A stretch of 64,000 nt of DNA from contig NZ_LT699727.1 of NCBI RefSeq assembly GCF_900155395.1, positions 186,001 through 250,000 of the forward strand, in the 5' to 3' direction. Below the pieces are notes generated by a model, which saw only the letters and a program-made list of their open reading frames with translations, was not told where the DNA came from and made no database searches. Within the stretch, counting starts at the first letter, position 1; every line of letters begins with the position of its first letter. The DNA is from Merdibacter massiliensis. Its GTDB lineage: Bacteria; Bacillota_I; Bacilli_A; Erysipelotrichales; Erysipelotrichaceae. This document shows positions 45,467 to 54,464 of this stretch, in pieces. A program made the translations under genes and the position numbers.

Positions 45467-46005
45467 GTTGTTGCTTCTCCTTCCTTTTGTAAATATATTT
45501 GGAACCATTCCCTCTACCTTCATTCCCATGGGATTACGATTCCCACTTATGGAACTATCCTCGATTTCGAACTATCCAAACATTGCGCATGGTGAGCTGC
45601 ACCATATAAACATTAGGTCCTTGGGTATAGATGTCTCTACCTACTACGACCTCAGCTGACTTCTTGTGGTAAACCTTTTTCGACCGATGTTACCATCACT
45701 GATTTTAAAGATATTGGATTTCATCGTCCACAAGACCTCCCGGGGTAATTCACGAATCCTGTTTCTTTCACAACGTCCTGATTTACTGTCTTGGTTTTAC
45801 GTTTACCTTTTGGACTTCGGTTTGATATGCAACCTTATCCACCATTTAGCCTTATATCCGGTTTCTGTTCGTACGCTCGAAAGAATCGCTACACCACTTC
45901 CTCCATCCTCAACATCACTGTTAACGACTTGTGGTTCGCTACACTTGGCGGTAACTACCTGTGGTTGGCTTATCTCCAACTGAATTCGTGCCATGCCCGG
46001 CACAC

Positions 46006-46047
46006 ATAAAATGGATGTCTCCTGTAACAGATACAGAAAACATCCAT
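46006..46047 (-). terminator. P-type ATPase terminator and intron target
   Basis: Outer stem ATGGATGT/ACATCCAT (46011-46018 with 46040-46047) and inner stem CTGTA/TACAG (46022-46026 with 46032-46036) separated by a 3x3 internal loop; a short T-rich tail (46006-46010) then meets the intron 5' end. The rest of 46048-46144 shows nothing else. Confidence 0.85.
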
Positions 46048-46144
46048 AGAATAAAACATCGCATGATCAATAAATCTGCAGACACCTCTCTCTAAAAGCG
46101 TCGGACAGATGCATAATAGAAAAGCTCTTTGATTGAAACGTTAT

Positions 46145-48529
46145 TTATTGTTTGATTTTCTCTCTTTTCCATTTATGAAGGATCTTTCGCATAGAATTTT
46201 TCATCGTTTGATGCATCATCGGTGTATCTAAATATCGATTGACCAGCTTGGAAATAAGCGTTACCAATAAGATGCCGCAGATGACCGCAACCGCAATGTA
46301 CGTTGCCAGTTCATAATTCATCGGTGCCAGTTCCAGCCAATTCCAGAAGAATAAAGATGCAATGAAGAAACCGGCAATATCTAAGATCAATACCATTCCT
46401 CGATACCAATTGAGCGGTGCATAGATTCGATAGATCATATGAATGGAAATAATGGAAGCAGAGAAATATAAAATTGTAAACATTTCCTCTTGTGTTAACT
46501 GCATTTGAATGCTGAGCAGACGTATCAGACAAACGATCAAGACGATTGCCAGTGCATTCGGCAGCGAATAACGCAGCGCATGGCGGCCAATCGACTCTTT
46601 CTGGCGCTCGATATTTCTTTCAAACAAGATCATAAAGGAAGGAAACCCGGCAACAAAATTGTCCAGCAGTGTCATTTGGAAAGGAATAAATGGATATGGC
46701 ATATTCAAGAAAAGGATGATGATGGAAATCAAGATCGTATAAATCGTTTTCAAATAATACATCGATGCGGAACGTGTCACATTATTTGTATCCAGTCGGC
46801 CTTCTCTGACCACTTCAGCCAATGTGCTGAGATCGCCATTGATCACTACGAATTGAGATATCTGTTTCGCTGCGTCAGACCCGCTTCCCATGGCAATGGA
46901 AACATCCGCATCTTTCAACGCTAAAACATCATTTACGCCATCTCCTGTCATAGCTACGGTTCTGCCGTGACGCTGCAAAGCCAGGATCATTTTATGTTTT
47001 TGTTGCGGTGTTGCCCGTCCAATAGTGGAATGTGTCAAGATCGCCTGTTCGATCTCCTCATCGCTTTGTAGTGTAGTTGCATCTACACAATTCTGTGCAT
47101 CTTTCACACCGGCTTTCTTTGCTAATGCAGCCACAGTCGTCGGAGAATCCCCGGATATGATCTTGATGTCCACTTCATTTTCTTGAAAGAATTGAATCGT
47201 TTCCTGCGCATCTTCACGCAAAGGATCCTGAATGATGATCACCGCAAACGGCTCGGCATCGCTCATCGTCTCTTGAAAAGTAGCAAAATCAGGATGGATA
47301 GCAGCTAATAAGACTCGTGCCCCACCATGTTTTGCTTCTTCGATCGAAGCTTCAAATGAATAATTTGGCAAGATAAACTCAGGTGCACCTAATATGACCG
47401 TGCCTATGCCATCCAATTCCAAAGCGCTCCATTTTCTTGCTGAAGAAAAAGAAACACGGCGCTGAGGAGCATAAACTGCTTCTCCTTGAAAATGCTGTGC
47501 CAATGTTTGTGAAGTTGCATTGCTGTCCAGACTTCCTCTCACAAAAGAAGTCAAAACTTTTTCAACTGCTTCCATCGAATGTTCCTGTAACGGAAGCACT
47601 TTTTCTACACGCATCTTTCCCTGCGTCAAGGTGCCCGTTTTATCCAGACACAATGTATCTGCGTACGACAATGTTTCAATACTGAACATCTCCTGCACAA
47701 CTACCTTTTTTTTGCCTAATCGTACAACGCTCGCCATCATAGAAATGCTGGCAAGCAATACAAGACCGATCGGCAGCATGCCCAGCAGCGCCGTAGAAGT
47801 ATTGACGACCGTGCTGGTGATTGGCTGCTTACGCAATACCAGTGCTTCAAAAAACAGCAAAGCACTCAACGGTACTACCAGACAACTGGTTAATCTGGTA
47901 ACTTTGCTGAAAACCTTGACCATTTCTGAAGATACCGGCTTTCTTTTTCGCGTTTCATCCGCTATTTTAGTAGCGTAATTGTCTAGTCCAACATGCTCAA
48001 CCTGCGCATAACACGCTCCGGACAATAAGAAGCTTCCAGAAAGAAGATGATCTCCTGGTCCCTTTAAGATTGGTTCTGCCTCTCCAGACAGCATCGATTC
48101 ATCCACTTCTACCTGTGTATCTAAAATAATACAGTCAGCCGCAATCTGCATACCGCTTTTTAAATGGATGACATCATCCATGACGATTTCTTCATTGTCG
48201 ATTTCCTGCTCAATGCCGTCACGAATAACTTTTGTTTTTGGGGAGATGATCAAATTTAGTTTTGCGACCATATTACGTGATTTGATTTCTTGATAAATAC
48301 GTAAAAATGTATTCGAACTTACAATGACAACAAAGAACAGACTGGTCCAAGCTTTCACCAGCACCAGTGCGAGCGCGATACAAAAATTATACGCATTAAA
48401 CAAATTAAATGTATGTTCACATATAATTTGCCGATAGCTTTTTACTGCCGGTTTAGGAGAAATATTCACCTGTCCTTTTCGAATCCGTTCTTTTACTTCT
48501 GTACTGTTTAAACCAAATCGCTTATCCAT
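46145..48529 (-). CDS. P-type cation-transporting ATPase
   Basis: Membrane pump of 794 residues. Actuator motif LSGEAEP, phosphorylation site CLDKTGTLTQG, hinge TGDGVNDVLALKDADVSIAMG, and about ten hydrophobic spans. In the fourth span the ion-binding motif reads LGMLPIGLVLL instead of the PEGL of Ca2+ pumps or the CPC of heavy-metal pumps; this marks a less-studied branch, so the ion is unknown. The start at 48529 follows GGGGTG; the frame opens ten codons earlier without a ribosome binding site. A group IIC intron sits right behind its terminator. Confidence 0.9.
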   Translation of the reverse strand: MDKRFGLNSTEVKERIRKGQVNISPKPAVKSYRQIICEHTFNLFNAYNFCIALALVLVKAWTSLFFVVIVSSNTFLRIYQEIKSRNMVAKLNLIISPKTKVIRDGIEQEIDNEEIVMDDVIHLKSGMQIAADCIILDTQVEVDESMLSGEAEPILKGPGDHLLSGSFLLSGACYAQVEHVGLDNYATKIADETRKRKPVSSEMVKVFSKVTRLTSCLVVPLSALLFFEALVLRKQPITSTVVNTSTALLGMLPIGLVLLASISMMASVVRLGKKKVVVQEMFSIETLSYADTLCLDKTGTLTQGKMRVEKVLPLQEHSMEAVEKVLTSFVRGSLDSNATSQTLAQHFQGEAVYAPQRRVSFSSARKWSALELDGIGTVILGAPEFILPNYSFEASIEEAKHGGARVLLAAIHPDFATFQETMSDAEPFAVIIIQDPLREDAQETIQFFQENEVDIKIISGDSPTTVAALAKKAGVKDAQNCVDATTLQSDEEIEQAILTHSTIGRATPQQKHKMILALQRHGRTVAMTGDGVNDVLALKDADVSIAMGSGSDAAKQISQFVVINGDLSTLAEVVREGRLDTNNVTRSASMYYLKTIYTILISIIILFLNMPYPFIPFQMTLLDNFVAGFPSFMILFERNIERQKESIGRHALRYSLPNALAIVLIVCLIRLLSIQMQLTQEEMFTILYFSASIISIHMIYRIYAPLNWYRGMVLILDIAGFFIASLFFWNWLELAPMNYELATYIAVAVICGILLVTLISKLVNRYLDTPMMHQTMKNSMRKILHKWKREKIKQ

Positions 48530-48570
48530 GCTTTTATTCACCCCGCGCTTGTTAATCATAATAACATATG

Positions 48571-48620
48571 AAATTGCTTGAATGTCAGATTCTTACAGAA
48601 TTTTAACATTCAAGCAATTT
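48571..48620. terminator. 15-bp hairpin between tsaD and the ATPase gene
   Basis: Arms 48571-48585 and 48606-48620 are perfect complements; the 20-base loop can form a further partial helix. It lies after the tsaD stop and probably ends the t6A operon message. Confidence 0.7.
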
Positions 48621-48651
48621 ATTTATTCCCATTCACTTTTGATTCTATCAT

Positions 48652-49671
48652 TTATTCTGTAACAAGTTCCATTCCCGGTTTTGCACCGATATCAAAAGCA
48701 GAGCGGCGGCCGTGCTGATAAGCAATCGTTCCTGCTACAGCGATCATGGCTGCATTATCTGTACAGCAAGAAAGCGGCGGAATCGTAAATTCAATTTCTG
48801 GATACCGCGGTGCAATTTCTTCACTGATCAATGTACGCAGTCTAGAATTAGCTGCTACACCTCCAGCTACGACAAAATGGCGAATACCGCTCACATGGTC
48901 CAAAGCATATACCACTCTAGATAAAAGTGCATCTAATGCAGTTTCTTGAAAACTGCATGCAAGATCAGCCGGTACAAATGTCTCATGTTTTCTTTCGCAG
49001 CGAGCCTGAAATTGCAATACACTGCTTTTCAACCCGCTAAAGGAAAAATCCATCGGTTGTTCCGTTTTGGGTTTTGCCAATGTATAGACAGGATGTCCTT
49101 CTTTCGCTAAGCGGTCAATCTGCGGTCCGCCTGGATATGGAAGTCCCATTACACGTGCCACTTTATCAAAAGCCTCGCCAATGGCGTCATCCTGTGTTTC
49201 TCCTAATACTTGAAAACTATTCTCATCTTTCAGATAAACCAGTTCTGTATGTCCGCCGGAAACAACCAATGCCAATAAAGGATACTGCAGATCTGTCACT
49301 AATTCATTGGCAAATATATGACCAGCAATATGATGAACGCCGATCAGCGGTTTATGAAATGCCCATGCCAACGTTTTCGCTGACTGCAGGCCAATATGCA
49401 GACAACCAACTAGTCCTGGTCCTTGCGTCACCGCTACTGCATCAATATCTTCCATCGTGCAGTTGGCCTTTTTCAAAGCCTGATCGATCACCATCGAGAT
49501 ATTTTCAACATGAATACGGCTGGCCACTTCTGGCACAACGCCGCCAAACTCTTTATGTACATCAATTTGTGTCGCTACGACACTGGAAAGTACTTCTTTT
49601 TTATTACGAACGACCGCCGCTGCCGTTTCATCACAACTGCTCTCTATTCCTAGTATCAATGTATCTTTCAT
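48652..49671 (-). CDS. tsaD: tRNA t6A threonylcarbamoyltransferase TsaD
   Basis: Transfers the threonylcarbamoyl group to A37 of ANN-decoding tRNAs. ASKHA fold starting ILGIESSCDETAAAVV; metal ligands in GVHHIAGHIFANEL near residue 110. 339 residues. The start at 49671 overlaps the rimI stop (ATGA); GGAGGG lies eight bases before it. It is the last gene of tsaE-tsaB-rimI-tsaD. Confidence 0.97.
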   Translation of the reverse strand: MKDTLILGIESSCDETAAAVVRNKKEVLSSVVATQIDVHKEFGGVVPEVASRIHVENISMVIDQALKKANCTMEDIDAVAVTQGPGLVGCLHIGLQSAKTLAWAFHKPLIGVHHIAGHIFANELVTDLQYPLLALVVSGGHTELVYLKDENSFQVLGETQDDAIGEAFDKVARVMGLPYPGGPQIDRLAKEGHPVYTLAKPKTEQPMDFSFSGLKSSVLQFQARCERKHETFVPADLACSFQETALDALLSRVVYALDHVSGIRHFVVAGGVAANSRLRTLISEEIAPRYPEIEFTIPPLSCCTDNAAMIAVAGTIAYQHGRRSAFDIGAKPGMELVTE

Positions 49672-50117
49672 TCTACGATCCCTCCAATCGAACATGCATA
49701 AACATATGCATCTTCTCCATTATCTTGATAATATGATTTGCGTATTCCAACCTGTTCAAAACCAAATTTTTTATATAAAGCTATAGCCGGCTGGTTGCTG
49801 ACACGAACTTCCAGCGTTATGAATTCACATTGCGCCTGCTTTGTATCCTTTAGTAACTGTTGCATCAAAACAGCGGCAATTCCTTTTTTCCGATGCTGCG
49901 GTGCAACTGCAATCTTACATAACTGGGCAGTTTCAAAGGTGATCCAATAAATCATATACGCAAGGATCTTCCCTTCTTCTTTCACGACATAAGCATGTGA
50001 AAATGCATTTTCCTCTAATTCATATCGAAACTGTTCTTCGCTCCAGCAGGATGTGAAACATTCTTCTTCCAAACAGGCGACCTCCTTGAGATCCTCTGTC
50101 TGCAATAAAGATATCAT
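49668..50117 (-). CDS. rimI: ribosomal protein S18 N-acetyltransferase RimI
   Basis: GNAT acetyltransferase of 149 residues. CKIAVAPQHRKKGIAAVLM holds the acetyl-CoA loop, and LEVRVSNQPAIALYKKFGF is typical of RimI. It overlaps tsaB and tsaD by four bases each, a conserved arrangement in Firmicutes. Confidence 0.92.
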   Translation of the reverse strand: MISLLQTEDLKEVACLEEECFTSCWSEEQFRYELEENAFSHAYVVKEEGKILAYMIYWITFETAQLCKIAVAPQHRKKGIAAVLMQQLLKDTKQAQCEFITLEVRVSNQPAIALYKKFGFEQVGIRKSYYQDNGEDAYVYACSIGGIVE

Positions 50118-50722
50118 TTGACCTCCAGATGATATGCACTTTGATCCTTCAGATAACGCGGTGTCAACGTATGTATATTATCCACTGATCGATAAAATGG
50201 ACGAAGCGCAATAAAATTATCTAAGAGATCATACGGACAGGATATCATGCCTAACAAAGCAGCATCTCCATATACTTGATAATCATTTTCTTTTACCAGC
50301 CGCTGGATTTCATCCAAATCTAGAATCGTCTCCGGTTCAACCAGTTTTCCTTGATCGACGATTCCCACATAAGCGCGATGACTGCGTGCATCCATCAGCA
50401 CCAATGCATTGGCAGCTAAACCTGCATACAACTGCAGAGAGCTGACTGTATACAATGGCAGATGTTTTTGCGTACAGAAAACTTTGGCAACAGACATCGC
50501 AATACGCACACCGGTATAGCTTCCAGGTCCATCTGTGATGACCACTTCATCAATATCATCACTGTCCCATCCAGCCTCTTCCATGCATTCGATCAACATG
50601 GGAAACAAAGTCTCGCTTTGTCTCTTCCATGACTCTTTCATCGTACCGCTGATCAACCGATCATCTTCATATAAACCAATCACTAAATAGCGATTGGTCG
50701 TATCCATACACAATGTTTTCAT
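50114..50722 (-). CDS. tsaB: t6A synthesis protein TsaB
   Basis: Partner of TsaD in the t6A complex; ASKHA fold without full catalytic residues. Motifs CMDTTNRYLVIGLY and DGPGSYTGVRIAMSVAK. 202 residues. It overlaps tsaE and rimI by four bases each. Confidence 0.94.
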   Translation of the reverse strand: MKTLCMDTTNRYLVIGLYEDDRLISGTMKESWKRQSETLFPMLIECMEEAGWDSDDIDEVVITDGPGSYTGVRIAMSVAKVFCTQKHLPLYTVSSLQLYAGLAANALVLMDARSHRAYVGIVDQGKLVEPETILDLDEIQRLVKENDYQVYGDAALLGMISCPYDLLDNFIALRPFYRSVDNIHTLTPRYLKDQSAYHLEVK

Positions 50723-51168
50723 TTTAGTTCCTCCACGATCTGCTCATATACTTTTCCTGTTGCATTGATTATAAATACCCTCTGTTCGTCTACTCCATTT
50801 TGAATTTGGATATCTAATCGTTCTTTCGGCAATGCATGTGCAATATAATCAGGCCATTCTATGACACAAACACCTTCATCAAAACATTCTTCTATGCCTA
50901 ATTCCTGTACGATTCCTTCCAAACGATATGCATCTACATGATGCAACATCCAGCCATCTCCCATTTCATAGCTCTTTAAGATCGTAAAGGTGGGCGAGTT
51001 GATCGTTCCTTTTACGCCTAATGCTTTTCCCAAAGATTTCGTAAATGTTGTTTTTCCCGCACCTAGATCGCCGCTCAATGTGATCAATGCCGGTCTTGGC
51101 AACAATTCTGCAATTTTTTCAGCAAATTCTTTTGTCTCTTTCAATGAATGAATCTGGATCTCCTTCAT
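50719..51168 (-). CDS. tsaE: t6A synthesis ATPase TsaE
   Basis: Small P-loop ATPase (149 residues) that drives the TsaB-TsaD cycle. Walker A SGDLGAGKTTFTKSLG; the region NSPTFTILKSYE and the Trp-Pro of IEWPDYI are family marks. First gene of the operon; GGAG lies nine bases before the ATG. Confidence 0.95.
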   Translation of the reverse strand: MKEIQIHSLKETKEFAEKIAELLPRPALITLSGDLGAGKTTFTKSLGKALGVKGTINSPTFTILKSYEMGDGWMLHHVDAYRLEGIVQELGIEECFDEGVCVIEWPDYIAHALPKERLDIQIQNGVDEQRVFIINATGKVYEQIVEELK

Positions 51169-51240
51169 TTCTGCTGCTCCTTTCTTCTTTTATTTCTTAC
51201 GTTATCCACGTATTTTTATTTATGAAAATTACGCCTTTAT

Positions 51241-51249
51241 AGTATATCA
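51241..51249 (-). promoter_or_regulatory. t6A operon promoter
   Basis: Extended -10, TGATATACT on the minus strand. The -35 area holds a 7-bp inverted repeat, TTATCTC (51254-51260) with GAGATAA (51272-51278), which could be a regulator site. Confidence 0.5.
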
Positions 51250-51284
51250 CATTTTATCTCTATCTGCTTTAGAGATAACAATTA

Positions 51285-51321
51285 AAAAGAACTGTTTCTG
51301 CTCATTTGAAACAGTTCTTTT
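51285..51321 (-). terminator. terminator of the ABC permease gene
   Basis: AAAAGAACTGTTTC (51285-51298) and its complement (51308-51321) with a nine-base loop; A/T runs lie at both ends of the stem. It is three bases from the permease stop. Confidence 0.85.
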
Positions 51322-51323
51322 GA

Positions 51324-52037
51324 TCATTCTTCGATTCGATATAACAAATAGCGAGTCATGCACAGTGCCAGGATTCCGATCATGAGTAACGGCAGCATCA
51401 TTTCCAAAGACAAAACAGCCGTTTTCATCATCTCATATCCCCAATAAGCCGGGAAAAACTTTCCTGCTGTCAATAATACAGCAGGCAACAAATGAGCAGG
51501 AAATAAAATAGAGGAAAGCAAGATCGACGGAAGAAAAAATAAAATCGACACCATGGAAACTTTTGCCGGATCTCGGACAAGCAGACCGATCACATCAGCT
51601 ACAATGATCGTGGCAAGGACAAATAACAGGAATGCGCATGCATAAGACACGCCATTCACTGGCAGTGCCGCATCAAAGATCAAAGGGGCAGATACCCCTA
51701 TTGCGATACCCAGGATCGATAAATGCAAAAAGGCAGAAAGATCACACAGGATGATTCCCATGCTCAATGGTACTCCATTTGCCTGGTATACCTTCTTTAG
51801 ATCACTATGATATATTTCCATTATTGTCGGCGGCAAACCAATCAAAGCTCCCATGGAAATTCCAAATATATGCATGGATGCAATCAATGTTTCTTTTGCA
51901 TTAGGCATGATCATCGTGAAAATGCCGCCCATCACCAGATAAAAAGTCAAAGGAACTAAGTAACAGGTAAGTAATAAGGTCTTGCTGCGTATATCTAATT
52001 TCCATTGTAAACAAATTGCATAACACCAGGCTTTCAT
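51324..52037 (-). CDS. ABC-2 type permease
   Basis: Integral membrane protein of 237 residues with about six hydrophobic segments (LLLTCYLVPLTFYLVMGGIF at 21-40, GISMGALIGLPPTIMEI near 78). It pairs with the ATPase encoded just upstream; their genes overlap by four bases. Such pairs export drugs, peptides or lipids. Substrate unknown. Confidence 0.85.
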   Translation of the reverse strand: MKAWCYAICLQWKLDIRSKTLLLTCYLVPLTFYLVMGGIFTMIMPNAKETLIASMHIFGISMGALIGLPPTIMEIYHSDLKKVYQANGVPLSMGIILCDLSAFLHLSILGIAIGVSAPLIFDAALPVNGVSYACAFLLFVLATIIVADVIGLLVRDPAKVSMVSILFFLPSILLSSILFPAHLLPAVLLTAGKFFPAYWGYEMMKTAVLSLEMMLPLLMIGILALCMTRYLLYRIEE

Positions 52038-52849
52038 TCTTGCTCTCCTTTCATCAGATTCAAAAAATGCTGTTCCAACGTTCCTCTTGTAACTCGCATA
52101 TCTTTGATTTCAATTTTTTTTGTTTTGTACTTTTGCAATGAGGCAAGCAAAGAATCAACGACATTTTCACATTGATATTCCTCTTTCCCCAGCCTGCTTT
52201 GAATGACGACCTGATATTGCCTGCCTACTCGCTCATGCAATTGATTGATCGTTCCCGCAAATACTATTTTTCCTTGTGACAGGATTACTATTCGATCACA
52301 TAAGGTCTCCACCTCTGCCATATCATGACTGGCCAAGACGATCGTCTTTCCTTTTTCACGCAATAAACGAATCTGTTCATGAAAGGAAACACGACCCTCT
52401 ACATCCAATCCCGCACTCGGTTCATCTAAAAACAAGATATCTGGTTCTCGAAGCAAAGCCAGGGCCAAATGTACCCTCCGTTTTTGTCCCGTTGATAATT
52501 TGCCATAATACTGCTCAGAAAGATGGGAAACACCTAAAGCATGCAATTGTGCTTTATCTTCTGTTGTATGATTCCAATTGGCGAATAAATGAATTGCTTC
52601 TTTTACTTTGATGTATTCCGGTAAAGAAGCAGTCTGCAATTGAATACCAATTTTACCTCTTATCTCGATTTTTCCAGCATCATACTTGCGCAATCCTTCA
52701 AGACATTCGAAAGTGGTTGTCTTTCCCGCTCCGTTGACTCCTAACAAGCCGAAAATTTCACCTGCATGTACATTGAAATTGACACCATGCAGCACTTCAT
52801 TTTTCCCATAACGCTTTATTAAACCTTTGACTGTGATCATCTCTTTCAT
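52034..52849 (-). CDS. ABC transporter ATPase
   Basis: ATP-binding subunit of 271 residues for the neighbouring ABC-2 permease. Walker A LLGVNGAGKTTTFE, signature LSTGQKRR, Walker B DILFLDEPSAGLD, and the drug-exporter-type C-terminal extension. The start at 52849 has GGAGG five bases upstream. Just before that site is a GC-rich 6-bp hairpin (CCGCGC 52866-52871 with GCGCGG 52880-52885). A MerR gene in the same direction lies upstream, beyond the IS110 element, and probably belonged to this unit. Confidence 0.9.
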   Translation of the reverse strand: MKEMITVKGLIKRYGKNEVLHGVNFNVHAGEIFGLLGVNGAGKTTTFECLEGLRKYDAGKIEIRGKIGIQLQTASLPEYIKVKEAIHLFANWNHTTEDKAQLHALGVSHLSEQYYGKLSTGQKRRVHLALALLREPDILFLDEPSAGLDVEGRVSFHEQIRLLREKGKTIVLASHDMAEVETLCDRIVILSQGKIVFAGTINQLHERVGRQYQVVIQSRLGKEEYQCENVVDSLLASLQKYKTKKIEIKDMRVTRGTLEQHFLNLMKGEQE

Positions 52850-52946
52850 TTTTTCCTCCATTTCCCCGCGCCTAAAGTCGCGCGGACACAAATATTTCAT
52901 CAATAAATCCCACATGCTTTATTTTCGTGTTACCCTATAAGAGAGG

Positions 52947-52955
52947 TGGTATACT
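52947..52955 (+). promoter_or_regulatory. promoter of the IS110 leader RNA
   Basis: Extended -10, TGGTATACT. The transcript would begin near 52962. Confidence 0.55.
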
Positions 52956-52961
52956 ACAGAG

Positions 52962-53148
52962 CACGTGGAGGTGAGTAGGAATTCTACTCAATTGAATATC
53001 CTGTATTTTTATAAGTTGCCGTCATCATATCAAGCACAAATAAGTAGGACTTTGAGCCTGGACACTTATGATTGTTCAATCAACTGTTGTCGATTCGCTT
53101 TGATGACAGTCAATGCCACCTCTCCTTTTGTATGAAAGGAGCTTTTTT
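52962..53148 (+). ncRNA. candidate IS110 bridge RNA
   Basis: A non-coding stretch of about 187 bases between an extended -10 promoter and a strong terminator that ends just before the transposase ATG. It contains a 7-bp hairpin (TGAGTAG 52972-52978 with CTACTCA 52984-52990) near its 5' end and further possible loops. IS110 elements of the IS621 type make a bridge RNA of about this size from the same place, with loops that pair to target and donor DNA. The loops here cannot be assigned without the element's junction sequences. Confidence 0.5.
53122..53148 (+). terminator. terminator overlapping the transposase ribosome binding site
   Basis: CTCCTTT (53122-53128) and AAAGGAG (53135-53141) with a six-base loop, then C and six T. 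The AAAGGAG arm is also the ribosome binding site of the ATG at 53151. The hairpin can therefore both end the leader RNA and hide the transposase start. Confidence 0.85.
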
Positions 53149-53150
53149 AT

Positions 53151-54407
53151 ATGGCAATGAAAATCGTTCGTTTCAACTGCTGTGGCATGGATGTTCACAA
53201 AGATCTGGTCGTCGCTACTATTGGTATCACCGATAGACAGTCGAACATCACAGAATATTTCCAACAATCTTTTTCCACTTTAAACTCGGACCTATATCGT
53301 TTAAAGGATTGGCTGAATTCTTATCACTGTTGTGATGTCTGCATGGAATCTACCGGTAAATACTGGATCCCTATCTTCAACATTCTTGAAGGTGAGATCA
53401 ATGTCCATTTAACTCATCCCAAGTATGTCAAAGCCATCAAAGGCAAAAAAACTGATAAGAAAGATTCCAAATGGATCTGTGATCTCTTCAAACATGATCT
53501 GATCAAATTCTCGTTTATCCCTCCAAAAGAAATCCGAGAACTGCGTGAGATCGCCCGTTACCGATACAAGCTGGTCTGCATGCGTTCTTCAGAACGGAAT
53601 CGTTATCAGAACTGTATGACCGTTTCCAATATCGGATTAGCTTCTGTTGTCTCCGATCCTTTTGGCAAGACAGCTTCCAATATCATGAAAGAAGTCATGA
53701 AGCCAAACGTGATTGATGATGACAAGATCTTAAAACTCATTCACAAAAATTGTAAGAACAAAGATAAGATACTAGACTCCCTTCACGGCTATCACATCGA
53801 AGCGGATCAACGATTCAAGATGGAAAAATCATTGAATCATATGGAGTACTTGGATCAACTCATCAATTCATGTGAAGCAGAATTGGTCAAGCGGGCTTAT
53901 CCTTTACGCGAATCTTTCCAGCATATCACACAAATAAAAGGAATTAGTTCCTTATCGGCCATTCTGATCATCTCTGAAATAGGAATCGATATGTCTCAGT
54001 TTGAATCCGACAAACAACTTGTCAGTTGGGCTGGACTTTCTCCTGCCAACAACGAAAGTGCCGGCAAGAAAAAGTCAGTTCGTATCTCCAAAGCTGGACA
54101 ATATCTCAAACCACTGCTTGTCCAATGTGCTTTATCGACCATCAAAGATAAGACATCTTATTTTGGAAGAAAGTATTCCAATATCAAGAAACGACGTGGT
54201 CACAAGAAAGCCATCATTGCGATCGCACGCATGATGTTGGTCAGTATCTATCACATGATCCTAACAGGCGAAGTATTTCAACCAACGGATTATGAATCCT
54301 TCATGAATCCACGATCCGATACCAAACAATCACTAACAGTTGAAGAAGCATTAAACTTTTTGAAACAATCCGGCATTGATATATCTTCTATTCAAATCAA
54401 CTTATAA
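53151..54407 (+). CDS. IS110-family transposase, intact
   Basis: DEDD recombinase of 418 residues. RuvC-like N-terminal domain with Asp in CCGMDVHKDLVV, Glu in MESTGKYW and the Asp pair in KKTDKKDSKW; C-terminal Transposase_20 domain with ITQIKGISSLSAILIISEIG and the Ser-bearing SWAGLSPANNESAGKKKS. Unlike the copy at 9.4 kb the frame is unbroken; the two proteins are distant relatives, not copies of one element. Its translation start is enclosed by a terminator hairpin. Confidence 0.95.
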   Translation: MAMKIVRFNCCGMDVHKDLVVATIGITDRQSNITEYFQQSFSTLNSDLYRLKDWLNSYHCCDVCMESTGKYWIPIFNILEGEINVHLTHPKYVKAIKGKKTDKKDSKWICDLFKHDLIKFSFIPPKEIRELREIARYRYKLVCMRSSERNRYQNCMTVSNIGLASVVSDPFGKTASNIMKEVMKPNVIDDDKILKLIHKNCKNKDKILDSLHGYHIEADQRFKMEKSLNHMEYLDQLINSCEAELVKRAYPLRESFQHITQIKGISSLSAILIISEIGIDMSQFESDKQLVSWAGLSPANNESAGKKKSVRISKAGQYLKPLLVQCALSTIKDKTSYFGRKYSNIKKRRGHKKAIIAIARMMLVSIYHMILTGEVFQPTDYESFMNPRSDTKQSLTVEEALNFLKQSGIDISSIQINL

Positions 54408-54464
54408 ATTTTTTCGATATTTTTACTACTTATTTTTAAGTCGGCTTTTTTTTTACAGTTTTAT

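Larger units (their letters stand above)
44081..46005 (-). mobile_element. group IIC intron, complete
   Basis: About 1,925 bases. The 5' end reads GTGTGCCGGGCATGG on the minus strand from 46005; the 3' end follows domain VI and reads CTCTAT to about 44081. Domain V (about 44121-44152) carries the AGC triad. The encoded protein is an RT-maturase without an HNH endonuclease, as expected for class C. The intron begins five bases after a long terminator hairpin (46011-46047), the known target preference of this class. Bases 45467-46005 hold domains I-III and no gene. Confidence 0.9.
52920..54460 (+). mobile_element. IS110-family element, intact, approximate limits
   Basis: A 418-residue transposase gene with about 230 non-coding bases before it and a weak terminator after it (ACTTA/TAAGT hairpin at 54428-54441, then T). 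Ends are uncertain because this family has no terminal repeats. It lies between a merR gene and an ABC exporter pair that run on the opposite strand. Confidence 0.75.
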
